Assembly (NCBI GenBank): GCA_011526585.1 | Contig: WYBB01000113.1 | Location: 1 to 64,000 of the forward strand | Length of the DNA: 64,000 nucleotides | From: Deltaproteobacteria bacterium | GTDB taxonomy: Bacteria > Myxococcota_A > UBA9042 > PHBI01 | Direction: 5' to 3' | Notes under the pieces: generated by a model | What the model saw: only the letters and a program-made list of their open reading frames with translations | What the model was told of the DNA's origin: nothing | Databases searched by the model: none | Program-made: the position numbers and the translations under genes | Shown here: in pieces, positions 52,045 through 62,300 of the stretch | Layout: each line of letters opens with the position of its first letter | Numbering within the stretch: position 1 is the stretch's first letter

Positions 52045-53688
52045 ATGCGTTCGAGCTCTCCGTGCGCGCTCCTCCTCGCAGTGCTCATCGGCCTCGCGCC
52101 CGGTGCGCGCGCCGATACCACCGTCACCGTCGAAGGCGTCCGCACCCGCGTCGGGGTGATCGACACCCACGTCGACACCGTGACGTACTCCGATCCGGCG
52201 CTCGTCGACGTGCCCCGGATCGGGCTCGTCTACGAGATCCAGGGCACCGTCGCGGGCATCGGCTGGGGCGGCCTCAGCCTGCGCCCCGGCGTCGCCAACA
52301 AGCACTACGCCTACCGCGTGCCCTTCGTCGCACGCTGGCCGCGTCACGGCGGCGGCAAGACGCTGGTGATGTACCACCACGGCGGCTCCGGGCCGACGAT
52401 CGCGCAGCTCGCCCTCCTCGAGCGGAACCAGGGCGCGCAACACGTCAACCGCATCGCGGAGCGCATCGGCGACGATTCTGCGGGCCTCGCGACGCTCGTG
52501 CTCAAGGGCACCTACATCGCCACCAACCGCCGCGGCCTGCTCGGCGACGGGCGCTTCGGCGCGACGTATCTCACCTCGGAGGTGCCACCGCTGACCGCTG
52601 CCGAGGCGGCGACGCTGGCGGTGCCGCACCCCGACATCCAGGCGGGGCTGCCGGTCCCGGTGGGGATCTCCCTCGACACCGCGACCGCGCGCGACGTCGC
52701 TCGCGCCCTGCAAATCGTCGTCGCCGACGTGTCGAAGCGCCGCTTTCGCGAGCGGATCTTCCTCGGCACCTCGGCGGGCGCGATCGTCGGATCCGGCATG
52801 GCCTTCGGCTGCAACGTCATCAGCGGGGCCTGCATGCGCACGGGCGGCAACCACGTGGTGCCCTACGATCGGAGCACGCCGCGCCTCTTCGACGGCTTCC
52901 TGCTGACCGGGTTCCCCTACTCGCTGGTCGCGGCCGGCACGCCCGAGCCCTGGATCGCCGACCCCGAGCAGCCGCTGTCGGCGCCGGTCTTCTTCCTGCA
53001 GGGTCGCGCCGACGAGCGCTACCAGCACCCGATCCGCATGGCCCACGATCTCATCCGGCGCGGCGTCGAGCTCGACGGCTCGGTGTGGATCTACGAGTAC
53101 GCCAACCAGCCGCACGTGACGCGCGACACCGGCCGCAACGTGCCGCCGATCGCGCGCCACGCCGAGCCCGGTGGACCCTACATGGCCGCGGCGCTGCGCA
53201 ACATGCGCGAGCTGATCGCCGGGGACTCGACCCCGCCGCCGAGCCGCATCGCCGGTCGCATCCTCGACGGCGGCCTGGTCTTCGACGTCGAAAACGGTCC
53301 GACCCGGGAGATGCCGGTGCGCGAGGACGCCCTGCACGACGCGGTGACGTCGAGCCCGATGCTCGTGGTGCGGCGCGTCGATGAGGGGCCCTTCGACAGC
53401 GGCGCCACGGCGCGCTGGCTCGAAGTGACGGCCGCCTTGCCCCACGTGGCGGAGCCGATCGTCGGGCCGTCGATCGCGTGTCGCATCGGCTACTACGACA
53501 CGCAGTTCTTCGGCTCGCTCTTCACGCCCGACGCCGCGCTCCTCGAGGAGCAGGGATCGTTTTCAGGCTATCGCCAGTGCGTGCGCGACGTCGTCTCCGA
53601 GCTCAGCGCGGAGGACCTGTACGACCCCCGCGTGGAGCGGCCCGACGACACCGCCGAGCTGTACCGTTCGCTGTTCTCCGAGCCCTGA
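52045..53688 (+). CDS. Secreted alpha/beta hydrolase
   Basis: A 547-aa exported protein with a signal peptide cut after GARA. It has alpha/beta-hydrolase landmarks: the oxyanion strand LVMYHHGGSG near residue 110, a nucleophile elbow LGTSAGAIVG (Ser about 248) and a PVFFLQGRADERYQH strand with the acidic residue, followed by NQPHVTRD with a candidate catalytic His. The C-terminal 150 residues add an extra domain. The substrate is unknown; family members include esterases and tannase-like enzymes. It is divergent from the DoxX-like gene across 218 bp. Confidence 0.8.
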   Translation: MRSSSPCALLLAVLIGLAPGARADTTVTVEGVRTRVGVIDTHVDTVTYSDPALVDVPRIGLVYEIQGTVAGIGWGGLSLRPGVANKHYAYRVPFVARWPRHGGGKTLVMYHHGGSGPTIAQLALLERNQGAQHVNRIAERIGDDSAGLATLVLKGTYIATNRRGLLGDGRFGATYLTSEVPPLTAAEAATLAVPHPDIQAGLPVPVGISLDTATARDVARALQIVVADVSKRRFRERIFLGTSAGAIVGSGMAFGCNVISGACMRTGGNHVVPYDRSTPRLFDGFLLTGFPYSLVAAGTPEPWIADPEQPLSAPVFFLQGRADERYQHPIRMAHDLIRRGVELDGSVWIYEYANQPHVTRDTGRNVPPIARHAEPGGPYMAAALRNMRELIAGDSTPPPSRIAGRILDGGLVFDVENGPTREMPVREDALHDAVTSSPMLVVRRVDEGPFDSGATARWLEVTAALPHVAEPIVGPSIACRIGYYDTQFFGSLFTPDAALLEEQGSFSGYRQCVRDVVSELSAEDLYDPRVERPDDTAELYRSLFSEP

Positions 53689-53826
53689 TTCGGAACCCTC
53701 CCGCACCTTGCACGCCTACCCCGCGTCTGGCATCCTGTCGCCGTTCGCAAAGTGGTCGGCGATTCGCAGCGCGCAAACGAGCTCGAGCGCAGACGGCGAT
53801 CTCGCCGCGTGCTCGGAGCCGAAGCC

Positions 53827-55602
53827 ATGTCGCAATCGTCGGTCTTGAACTCCCGCCCCGCGCCCGCGCGCATGCCTGCGAGCCCGGCCGCCGCGAAAGC
53901 CCCGGAGGCGGCGGTCATGCGCAAGGCGCTGCGCGGCGCCTCCTACGCGGACGGGGCAGCGATGCTCTCGCCGGTCCAGGCGCTGTCGGGCGGCGGCTCG
54001 GAGCTGCCGCACCGCGCGGCGATCGAGTCTTCGTATGGCGTCGACCTCGGCGCCGTGCAGGCCTACACCGGACCGGATGCCAAGGCGGCGTGCGACGCGC
54101 TCGGGGCCGAGGCGTTCGCGAGCGGCAACCGCGTCGCGTTCGCGGACCCCTCGCCGTCGCTCGAGCTCGCGGCGCACGAGGCCGCCCACACCGTGCAGCA
54201 GTCGGCGGGCGTGCGCTTGTCGAGCCGCGTGTCGCGCCCGGGCGACGCGCTCGAGGTGCAGGCCGACCAGGCGGCGGCGCGCGCGGCCTCGGGGCAGAGC
54301 GCGGCCGATCTCTTGCCGGAGACCCCCACCGTCGCGGGCGCCCCGGCCAGCGACGCGCCGGTGCAGTGCTATCACTCGCGCCAGGGTGGCGACGGCGAAT
54401 ATCGCGTCTCCGACGACGACAGCCTGGCGGTGCGCCAGGACTCGATCTACGGCAGCCACAGCGCGTTCGCGCAGCCGGGGCAGATCGACGCGTCGTCCAA
54501 GGCGCTCGAGGCGGCGACCTCGGTCATGCGCCTCGAGGCCGGCAAGAGCACGATGAAGCTCGACAAGGTGTGGCAGCTCGCCGAGTACGACGAGGAGGGC
54601 AACTGCCTCTACTTCGATCTGCTCCTGCCCGAGCGGCAGGCCGTCGCGCGTGTCGCCAAGGGCGGTCATGCGCGCTGGATGGTGACCAACGAGGAGATGG
54701 CCGACTGGGACACGCCCGACAAGGCGCCCGGCTTCGGCACCTCGACCGTCACGCTCACCGAGGTCGTGCCGGTCAACACCAAGAGCCAGATCGGCGACCC
54801 GACCTCGGGCTACACCGAGGAGGAGACGCGCGGCGACGACACCATGCTGTGGCCCGACTGCGGGCGCGCCGCGGTGACGGTCAGCGGCGGCGACGGCGGC
54901 ACCGGCCAGGGTCGCGGCGCGATGCGGGCCCACACCAAGGACGGCGAGGGCAACGATCAGTACGCCACCGCGAACGACCCGGCGATCCAGAAGAGCGAGA
55001 TCATGCTCAACAAGTATCGCAAGGAGCTCGAGTCGAACCCGGTCGCGTGGAACCGCGTCAGGTCGACGTTCCACGAGTGGAAGCAGTGGGACCAGGCCGC
55101 GACGAAGGCGTGGGCGACCAGCGGCACCAAGGAGGGCAAGGTCGTCTACGAGAACGCGCGCAAGCAGGCGACGTGGGCCGGCCAGCGCTACCACGACGCG
55201 GTGCGCGCGATCTACGACGCGCTCGACCCGAGCGACCAGGACCTCGTCGACAAGGAGCTCGGCATCAACAAGTACGCCGACCCGAAGATCGGCGAGGCCT
55301 ATCACACGAGCACGCACGGCGGGCGCCACCCCGAGCTGGAAGAGGGCAAGGGCACCTGGAACTTCCACTGGGGCGGCGTGGTCATGAAGGGCGGCGGCGA
55401 CAACGTCACGATGGAGGGCTACGCCAACGGCACCCAGGTGCAGAACAGCGAGTGGTTCTTCCAGATGTACGGCGTCGGCAAGGACAAGGAGAAGCAGTCC
55501 TTCCACGAGCAGCACAAGGACGTGCACAAGCAGCACGGCACCAAGCCGATGACGATGGCGATGGCGCCCAAGCGTGAAGCCGACAAGGCCCAGAACAAGT
55601 GA
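53827..55602 (+). CDS. DUF4157 (eCIS-core) protein with C-terminal effector-like domain
   Basis: A 591-aa protein without signal peptide. Residues 35-51 carry the motif LRGASYADGAAMLSPVQ shared with two other proteins here. A DUF4157 domain follows (about 58-145) with HEAAH (His117, Glu118, His121) and VQQSAGV. Residues 200-400 are mixed alpha/beta with no family match. The end, about residues 505-570, reads NFHWGGVVMKGGGDNVTMEGYA and EWFFQMYG...SFHEQH, a pattern I associate with C-terminal domains of other DUF4157 proteins. GGAG lies 9 nt upstream of the ATG. Its stop overlaps the next gene (GTGA). Confidence 0.85.
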   Translation: MSQSSVLNSRPAPARMPASPAAAKAPEAAVMRKALRGASYADGAAMLSPVQALSGGGSELPHRAAIESSYGVDLGAVQAYTGPDAKAACDALGAEAFASGNRVAFADPSPSLELAAHEAAHTVQQSAGVRLSSRVSRPGDALEVQADQAAARAASGQSAADLLPETPTVAGAPASDAPVQCYHSRQGGDGEYRVSDDDSLAVRQDSIYGSHSAFAQPGQIDASSKALEAATSVMRLEAGKSTMKLDKVWQLAEYDEEGNCLYFDLLLPERQAVARVAKGGHARWMVTNEEMADWDTPDKAPGFGTSTVTLTEVVPVNTKSQIGDPTSGYTEEETRGDDTMLWPDCGRAAVTVSGGDGGTGQGRGAMRAHTKDGEGNDQYATANDPAIQKSEIMLNKYRKELESNPVAWNRVRSTFHEWKQWDQAATKAWATSGTKEGKVVYENARKQATWAGQRYHDAVRAIYDALDPSDQDLVDKELGINKYADPKIGEAYHTSTHGGRHPELEEGKGTWNFHWGGVVMKGGGDNVTMEGYANGTQVQNSEWFFQMYGVGKDKEKQSFHEQHKDVHKQHGTKPMTMAMAPKREADKAQNK

Positions 55603-56327
55603 AGCGGGCGGCGCGCGCCTGGCCGGTCGCGGCGATCGCCTGCGCGCTGGTGGCGTGCCCGGCGCCGGCCCCGCGCCAGGGTCCGCCCGAACCCGAGACG
55701 TCCGCGCCGCGGGAGGTCGCGGCGGATGAAGCAGGCCCAGGAGACGCGATGAGCACCCCGAAAGGTCCTCCCCCGAAGCTGCCGCCCAAGGGCGGGCCTC
55801 CGGCCAGGCTGGCGCCCGGTCAGGGCGAGGTCGATCCCGCGTGGCGTGAGCGCATGCTCGCCGCGCTCGACGATGGCGACGCGGGCGACGCGGGCGACGC
55901 GAGCGCACCGCCCGTCGCGCAGGCGCCGCGCGTGATCACCGAGGGGCGCGCGGTGGCGCTGCCGGAGTCGGTGCCCGATCAGGGCGCGCTGCCGGTGGTC
56001 GGCGAGCTCGCCGGGATCGAGGCGCACGACGGCGCGCGCGTGCGCGTGCGCGGCCGCTACGTGAGCGTGGACGTGCGCAGGGCCGCGCTGCCGCCGCCGG
56101 TCCACCGTGGGCATGCCGCCATCGAGCTCGCCGACGGGCGGCGGGTGTATCTGTTCCCGACCTGGCGTGACGAGAGCCGGCGACCGCTCGACGAGGCGAC
56201 GCGGCTCGAGGGTCGCGCGGTGGTCGCCGTCGGCACGATCTGGCGCCGCGCGCCCGAGGACCCCGAAGGCGGCGCGAGCCTCATCGATCCGTGTCTCGAC
56301 CCGGTCGAGGCGATCGCGCCTGACTGA
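55599..56327 (+). CDS. Small lipoprotein coupled to DUF4157 gene
   Basis: A 242-aa lipoprotein (Cys20, LVAC) that starts at a GTG overlapping the DUF4157 stop. Residues 21-105 are a Pro/Gly/Ala-rich spacer. The C-terminal 120 residues form a strand-rich domain (RVRVRGRYVSVDVRRA, GHAAIELADGRRVYLF, TRLEGRAVVAVGTIW) suggestive of an OB-like fold. The tight coupling raises the possibility that it is an immunity or partner protein for the upstream putative effector. No homology seen. Confidence 0.7.
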   Translation: MKRAARAWPVAAIACALVACPAPAPRQGPPEPETSAPREVAADEAGPGDAMSTPKGPPPKLPPKGGPPARLAPGQGEVDPAWRERMLAALDDGDAGDAGDASAPPVAQAPRVITEGRAVALPESVPDQGALPVVGELAGIEAHDGARVRVRGRYVSVDVRRAALPPPVHRGHAAIELADGRRVYLFPTWRDESRRPLDEATRLEGRAVVAVGTIWRRAPEDPEGGASLIDPCLDPVEAIAPD

Positions 56328-56340
56328 TAAGATCCTGTGA

Positions 56341-57432
56341 TCACCTGGGTTTGACTGCGGAGCCCTCAGCGACGACCTGGTCGAAAGCGACGCGATCGAA
56401 GTCGGGGTCTACCGAGACGCCGTGGGCGGCGAGCACCATGCCGAAGTAGTCGATGTGCTCGCGCAGCCAGCGTTGCGTGAGGTCGTAGCACTCGCGGGCC
56501 TGCTGATAGACGCTGTCGAAGGAGAGCGTCGAGCGCATCGGTCGCGGCGGCGGCTGGAACACCCAGGCGTGCGCTTCGGGGTGCGCGTCCATCCAGCTCG
56601 CGATCTCGTCGACGTTGCTCTGGTTGACCTGGAGCTGCAGCGAGAGGTTGACGACGGTGGGGGCGCTGACGTGGGTGACGCCGCCGGGCACGGTGGCGAA
56701 GCTCGCGTTGTTGAAGACGAAGAGCACGTCGGCGGCGTCGAGGTCGCGCACACCGATGCGATAGCCGCCGGTCCCGCCGTCGACGCCGAGCACGGTGCGC
56801 TCGCCGATGCGGATGCAGCGCGGGGGGAAGACGCCGGGGATGGCCGCCGAGGCGGCGACCGCCTCGGCGATCGGCAGGTCGATCTCGCCCGGGCCGTTGC
56901 CGGCGACGACCCGCTCGTTGGCGAGGACGTCGTAGAAGATGATGCTCAGGCGGTGCCGCAGGTCCGAGAAGCGCGTGACGCCGCGGCGCGCGAGGTTGTC
57001 GCGGATGTTGTCGGCGATGCCGTCGGCGGACAACACGCCCGAAGGCAGCACGCCGAGCTCGTCGGCGCGGGGGGCGGCGAGGCCGAGGCGGCCGAGCGCG
57101 GCACGCAGCATGCGGCCGACGGTCGGGCGCAGCTCGCCGACGTTGGCCCGATAGAGATCCCGCGGGGTCCACGGTCGGTAGTCACCGACACGCTCGCCGC
57201 TGAAGATCGCCTTGAGGATGTCGTGCGGCGAGTGACCGACGGCGATGAGCGACGCGACCACCGAGCCGGCCGAGACCCCGGAGTAGGAGGCGATCGCGTT
57301 GATCGGCCGCGAGCCCATGAAGAGGTCGAGCGCGGCGCAGAAGCCGACCATGCCGCCGGCGCCGCCGAAGCCGCCCGAGCTCAACGCCAGCGACACCCCG
57401 GGCAGGGGCGGTGGCACGGCCTGTGCGGTCAT
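56341..57432 (-). CDS. Patatin-like phospholipase
   Basis: A 363-aa patatin-like acyl hydrolase. It starts with the Gly-rich oxyanion loop (SLALSSGGFGGAGGMVGF). The nucleophile elbow is YSGVSAGSVVAS (GxSxG; Ser about 65), and the Asp of the dyad is in VLGVDGGTGGY near residue 222. The protein has no signal peptide. The ATG overlaps the stop of the histidine kinase gene (ATGA), so it is the last gene of a regulator-kinase-lipase operon, and membrane lipid may be the response target. Confidence 0.88.
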   Translation of the reverse strand: MTAQAVPPPLPGVSLALSSGGFGGAGGMVGFCAALDLFMGSRPINAIASYSGVSAGSVVASLIAVGHSPHDILKAIFSGERVGDYRPWTPRDLYRANVGELRPTVGRMLRAALGRLGLAAPRADELGVLPSGVLSADGIADNIRDNLARRGVTRFSDLRHRLSIIFYDVLANERVVAGNGPGEIDLPIAEAVAASAAIPGVFPPRCIRIGERTVLGVDGGTGGYRIGVRDLDAADVLFVFNNASFATVPGGVTHVSAPTVVNLSLQLQVNQSNVDEIASWMDAHPEAHAWVFQPPPRPMRSTLSFDSVYQQARECYDLTQRWLREHIDYFGMVLAAHGVSVDPDFDRVAFDQVVAEGSAVKPR

Positions 57433-58667
57433 CGCGTCGCGCCGGCCGACGTGGACGGTGCCCAGGGCACCTCGACGATCATCGCGGTTCCGACGCCACC
57501 GTCTCCGTCGGCGACCCGGATCTGCCCGCCGAGCGCCGCGACCAGCCGCGCCGCGCCGGCCAGCCCGAGGCCGAAGCCGCGCCGCACGCCCTGGTTCTTG
57601 AGGTCGACCTGGCGGTAGAGCTCGAAGACCGCGGCGCGCAGGTGCTCGGGGATCCCGGGGCCGCGATCGACGACGGCGATCTCCAGGCGCGGACCGAGAT
57701 CGCGCAGGCGGACGCCGAGCCACCCGGGTGCGTGCTTGGACGCGTTGCCGACGAGGTTCATCAGCACCTGCACGAAGCGGAAGCGATCGATCAGGATGGT
57801 GCGCGACAGCGTCGCGGCCTCGGCGACGATGTCGACGTTCTGCGCGGCGAGGCGGCGCCGCAGCCCGTCGAAGTCGCCGACCTCGACGTCATCGAGGTCG
57901 GGTCCCTGAACGCCGCCGAAGGCCTGGGTGAGCGCCTCGAAGAGCACGTCGCGCAAGCTGACCTCGGTGAGTCGGGCGCTGCCGCCTTCGGTGCGCGCCA
58001 CCTCGAGGATCTCGTCGATGAGCCCGCGCATGAAGATCGCGCTGCGGCGCGAGCGCTTGAGCGCGCGCTCCTGCTTGGCGGTGAGCGGGCCCATGCGGTC
58101 GCGCTGCTCGAGGAGCTGGGTGATGCCGGCTTCGCAGATCGCCAGCGGCGAGCGCAGGTCGTGCACGAGCAGGTGGCGCAGCTCGCGCTCGAGCTGTTCC
58201 TGTTCGCGCCGGGCGAGCAGGTCGACGAAGTAGCCGACGGTGGCGAGGTCGGCGCGGTGCAGGAGGTCGGCGGCGGCGGTGAAGGACTGGCGGTAGATCT
58301 CGGTCAGCGCGGCCGGGTCGCGCTCTCTCACGATCTCGACGAACTCGGCCGGGACCTCGACGACCTCGAGGTCGGTGCAGGCGCGTACCGTGGCGGAGTG
58401 GGGACGGCCCCGCAAGACGCCGATGCCGCCGAAGACGGTGACGGGCCGCAGCCGATTGATCACCATCTCGTGACCGTGTGCGCGCTTGACGACCTCGGCC
58501 TCGCCCGCGCGCAGCACGTAGAGCGCGCGCGCGGGTTCGTCCTGCTCGAAGACGTTGTCGCCCGCGCGCACATGCTCGACGGACATGAGGGACACGACCG
58601 CGGCACGGACGTCGGGAGCGAGGTCCTTGAGGAGCGGGATGGTCGAGGTGTCGATGGGATCGCTCAT
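57429..58667 (-). CDS. Sensor histidine kinase with cNMP-binding domain
   Basis: A 412-aa cytoplasmic kinase. Residues 10-125 form a cyclic-nucleotide-binding fold (FEQDEPARALYVLRAGEAEVV, GGIGVLRGRPHSATVRA). A helical linker leads to the HisKA H-box LVHDLRSPLAICEAG (about residue 170) and to an HATPase domain with N-box LMNLVGNASKHA, DRGPGIP and GFGLGLAGAARL. No transmembrane segment. The start is set at the ATG before the cNMP fold (MSDPIDTST); the longer open frame upstream is Arg/Ser-rich. It probably phosphorylates the response regulator encoded 19 bp upstream. Confidence 0.9.
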   Translation of the reverse strand: MSDPIDTSTIPLLKDLAPDVRAAVVSLMSVEHVRAGDNVFEQDEPARALYVLRAGEAEVVKRAHGHEMVINRLRPVTVFGGIGVLRGRPHSATVRACTDLEVVEVPAEFVEIVRERDPAALTEIYRQSFTAAADLLHRADLATVGYFVDLLARREQEQLERELRHLLVHDLRSPLAICEAGITQLLEQRDRMGPLTAKQERALKRSRRSAIFMRGLIDEILEVARTEGGSARLTEVSLRDVLFEALTQAFGGVQGPDLDDVEVGDFDGLRRRLAAQNVDIVAEAATLSRTILIDRFRFVQVLMNLVGNASKHAPGWLGVRLRDLGPRLEIAVVDRGPGIPEHLRAAVFELYRQVDLKNQGVRRGFGLGLAGAARLVAALGGQIRVADGDGGVGTAMIVEVPWAPSTSAGATR

Positions 58668-58686
58668 GCCCACGACGTGCGATCGC

Positions 58687-59181
58687 TCAGTCGCGCCCGT
58701 CGCGCAGGTCCTCCATGACGTCCTCGAGGGACAGATCCTTGAGGAGGTCGTCCTGCGAGAAGTCCGGTCCGAACCACTTGCGGAAGTCGAGCGCACCGAA
58801 GAGCCAGGACCACAGCGGCTTCTTCGGCTCGGCCAGCACCTGGCCGACGTAGTGGTCGAGGCGCGAGAGCTCCTCCTTCGGGAGGAACAGGCGCGCGCGC
58901 CCCTGCACCGAGGTCTTGAGCGCCTCCACGTTGAGCGCGTGCGCGGTCAGCATGATCGCCGGTGTGTTGGCGCCGTGCGCCGCGAGCAGGTCGTGGCCGC
59001 GCACACCCATGATGTCGAGGATCACCAGGTCGTAGCGATTGGCGGCGAGCTTGGCGTCGGCCTCCTCGTAGTTGTGAGCCATCTCGACCGTGCACCCTTC
59101 GAGCACGTCTTGGACCATCTCACACACGTCAGGCTCGTCATCGACGACCAGGACCTTCTTTCCGGCGAGCTTGCCTGCCAT
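58687..59181 (-). CDS. Response regulator, receiver domain only
   Basis: A 164-aa protein. The receiver domain has VLVVDDEPD, the phosphoacceptor Asp in YDLVILDIMGVRG (about residue 57), LTAHA and the conserved Lys in LFLPKEEL. The last 40 residues (PLWSWLFGALDFRKWFGPDF) contain aromatic residues and no DNA-binding fold. A GGGAGG site precedes the ATG. It is first in the regulator-kinase-patatin operon. Confidence 0.92.
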   Translation of the reverse strand: MAGKLAGKKVLVVDDEPDVCEMVQDVLEGCTVEMAHNYEEADAKLAANRYDLVILDIMGVRGHDLLAAHGANTPAIMLTAHALNVEALKTSVQGRARLFLPKEELSRLDHYVGQVLAEPKKPLWSWLFGALDFRKWFGPDFSQDDLLKDLSLEDVMEDLRDGRD

Positions 59182-59326
59182 CTTCTTCCTCCCGAAGGGG
59201 TTGCGCGTGCATCACAGCATGAGTCGAACGGCGGAAGGGTATGTCAGGCCGCCGTCGCCCGCAACCCGTCCCGGATCGCAAAGGATCGCAAACGGTCGCA
59301 AACGATCACAAGCCATCGCGATGGAT

Positions 59327-62300
59327 TCACGGTGACTCCAGGCGCAGCCGTCGATGTCCCGGACCGTCGTCGAGGAACCCCTGGCGCCAGAGCGGATCGT
59401 CGATGCGGGCTGCCAGCGCCTCGACCCGGGCGAGCCCGGCGGCGCGCACCTCGTCCGAGCGGACCGGCTCGCCGACCGCGTCCAACGCCTCGGCCAGGGC
59501 GAGGAAGACCTCGACGTCGTCGTCGGTCGCGCCACCCGCGTCGCGCGCCGCCAGGGCGTCCTCGGCGGCACGCACCGCGCGCGCCCCATGTCCGGCGGCG
59601 AGCCAGGCCTGTGACGCGCGCGCGAGCGCCAGGACCTGGAGCGCATGCTCGCCGAGCGTCGCGGCGAGCGCGGCCGCCGCTTCGCCGTCCGAGGCGCGTG
59701 CATGGGGGTCGTCATGCGCGTGCTCGACACACAGGCGATGTACGCGCGCGAGCAGCCCCAGCCGCTCGTCGCCCAGTGATTCGGACAGGCGCGAGGCCTC
59801 GTCGAGCGCGTGGTGTGCCTCGTCGGCGCGGCCGAGCAGCGCCAGCGCCCAACCGAGCAACGCCCACGCGCGCGCCTCCAGGCGCAGGTGAGCCGCGCTA
59901 CGGCAATCGTGGATGGCGACCTGCAGCTCGTCGGCCGCCTCGGCGATCAATCCGAAGCGCAGGTGCACCTCGGCCAGTCCGACGGCGGCGCTCGCGGCGC
60001 GCGCGACGTCGCCCGCCTGGGCATAGGCCGTGACCGCGTCGTAGGCCGCGAGCCGCCGCTCGCCCAGATCGCCCTTGGCGGCCGCCAGCTCACCGCGCCA
60101 GGCGGCGACCTGAGCCCGGACGGCGGGCGCCGAGGTCGCGGCCAGGGCCTGCGCCTCCAGCAGGAGCTGCTCCGCCTCGGCGAGCTCTCCCGCGTGCGCC
60201 AGCACCTCGACCTGCCGCCCGAGCGCCAACGCCAGCGCCACGTCGTCACCGGCGGCGCGCGCCTGGGTCTCGGCTCGTCTGGCGAGCTCGAGCGCGCGCG
60301 CGTGATCGCCTTGCTCGATGTACCAAGCCGCCAGATCTCCCATGACGCGGGCGCGCTCGTCGACGCTGGCCGCGCTCGCGAGCGCGTCCTCCAGCGCGTC
60401 GCGCTGTTCGTCGCGGCGCCCGACCAGCCCCAGGGCCTCGGCGCGCGCGCAGTGGAGCGCACAGAGGTCCTCCGGAGCGGCGCCGAGATCGAGCGCGCGC
60501 TCGGCGCAGCGCAAGACGGTGGCAGCATCGCCGGCGCGAGCCGCGCTCAGCGCACCGAGCGCGTAATGCCGCGCCGCTTCTTCGGGCATTGCGCCCGCCT
60601 CGAAGTGGCGGGCGATCTCCTCGTGCGCCAGCTCGCCCGCGTGGTCCTCGCGCGCGAGGTGCTGCGCCACGCGCCGGTGCAGGGCGCGGCGCTGCTCGGG
60701 CGCGAGCATGCCCTGAGCCACCTCCTCCATCACCTGGCCCTGGAATCGGAACATCCGGCCCCGCATCGGGTCGGTTCGGCCGTGGCTCGTCAGGATCCCG
60801 CGCGTCGTCAGCGTCGCGAGCCGCGGCATCGCGTCGGCGTGACCGAGGGCCTCGAGCTCGTCGGCGTAGAACGCCCGCTCGAGGATCGCCGCCGACTTGC
60901 ACAGGGACTTGTCCTCGGCGTCGAGCTGGTCGAAGCGCGACTGCACCGCCGCCCGCACCGACAGCGGCAACGGCAGGTCGCCCATGCTCGCGACCGCGTC
61001 GCGCTGCTCGTCGAGCGCGCGCGCGATCTGTTCGACGAAGAGCGGATTGCCCGCGGTCTGTTGGGTGAGCTGGCGCACCATCGGTTCGGGCAGACGATGG
61101 CCGATGGTCTGCTGGACCAGGCGCGCGACCTCGCCCGGCGCGAGCCCGTCGAGCTGCTGCGGCGCCGCTCCGAAAAGCTCGCCGTGGTTGGCGGTGAGCT
61201 GGCGCCCGGTCAACATGAGGAAGAGGGGCTTGTGCGTGTTGCGCAGGCGGATCTCCGAGAGCAGGTCGAGCGAGAGCGCGTCCGCCCACTGCAGCTCTTC
61301 GATGATCACGACCAACGCGCGACGCGTGAGCACGCTGCCGAGATGGTCGAGCACGGCGGCGCGTATGCTCTGGTGGACCTCCGACGACGCACGCCGCATC
61401 GTCGTGTGTGGGGTCGCGTCGCGCGCGTCGACGCCCAGGAGGCGGCAGAGCGCGTCACGACAGGCGTCGGCGTCGATGATCGGGGTCGCCGTCGCGCGCA
61501 CGAGATCGCCGATGGTCGCCCGCCGCTCGTCGGGCGTCAGCTCGCCGAAGGAGCGTCCGCCGGAGACGAAGGGGCGCAGGCGCTCCCTGACGAGGTTCTT
61601 GATCAGCGCCAGCGGCGCGGCGCGCTGGTGCCACTCCGCGCGGACGCTGGTGACGTCGCAAGCCTCGGCCATCACCCGGGCCAGCTGCTCCGCATGCTGA
61701 CACAGCCGTGTCTTGCCGATGCCGGGTGGGCCGTGGAGGATCACGGTCGCGGCGCGCCCCTGTCGCATCACGCGCTCGAGTCCCTGGCGAATGGACTCGA
61801 GCTCGCGCTCGCGCCCGACCACCTCGCTGATGCCCATGAGCCGCGGCGTCGAGATGAACCGCGTCGGCAGCCGGCGCGCCCGCACCTCGCTGATCCCGTC
61901 GCCGTGGGGCCTGAGCGACAAGCCGTCGGCGATGTCGCGCGCGCTGGCGTCGTCGATGGCGAGCCCCTGCAGGCCCGCGGCGCAGCCGCGCTCGACCGCG
62001 TCGATGAGGGCGCCGGCGATGCGGCTCCCGACCAGCGTGGCCTGACCCGAGCTCACCGCCATGAACTCGGCGCTGGCGCGGGCGTCGAGCGCGGCGCGCA
62101 CGGCGCGTGACACCTCGTCGCCGACCCAGGCGTCGCGGCCGAAGATCCCCAGCGCGCGCGCTCCCCGCAGGATGTGGAGCACGCCGCCTTGCGCCTCGAC
62201 CAGCCGCCGCAGCTCGGGTGCGTCGCTGACGCCGGTCGCCAGCAGCACCGCCAGCACGCGCGCCTCGGCGCGCTCGGCCACGTCGCCGTCACCTGTGCTG

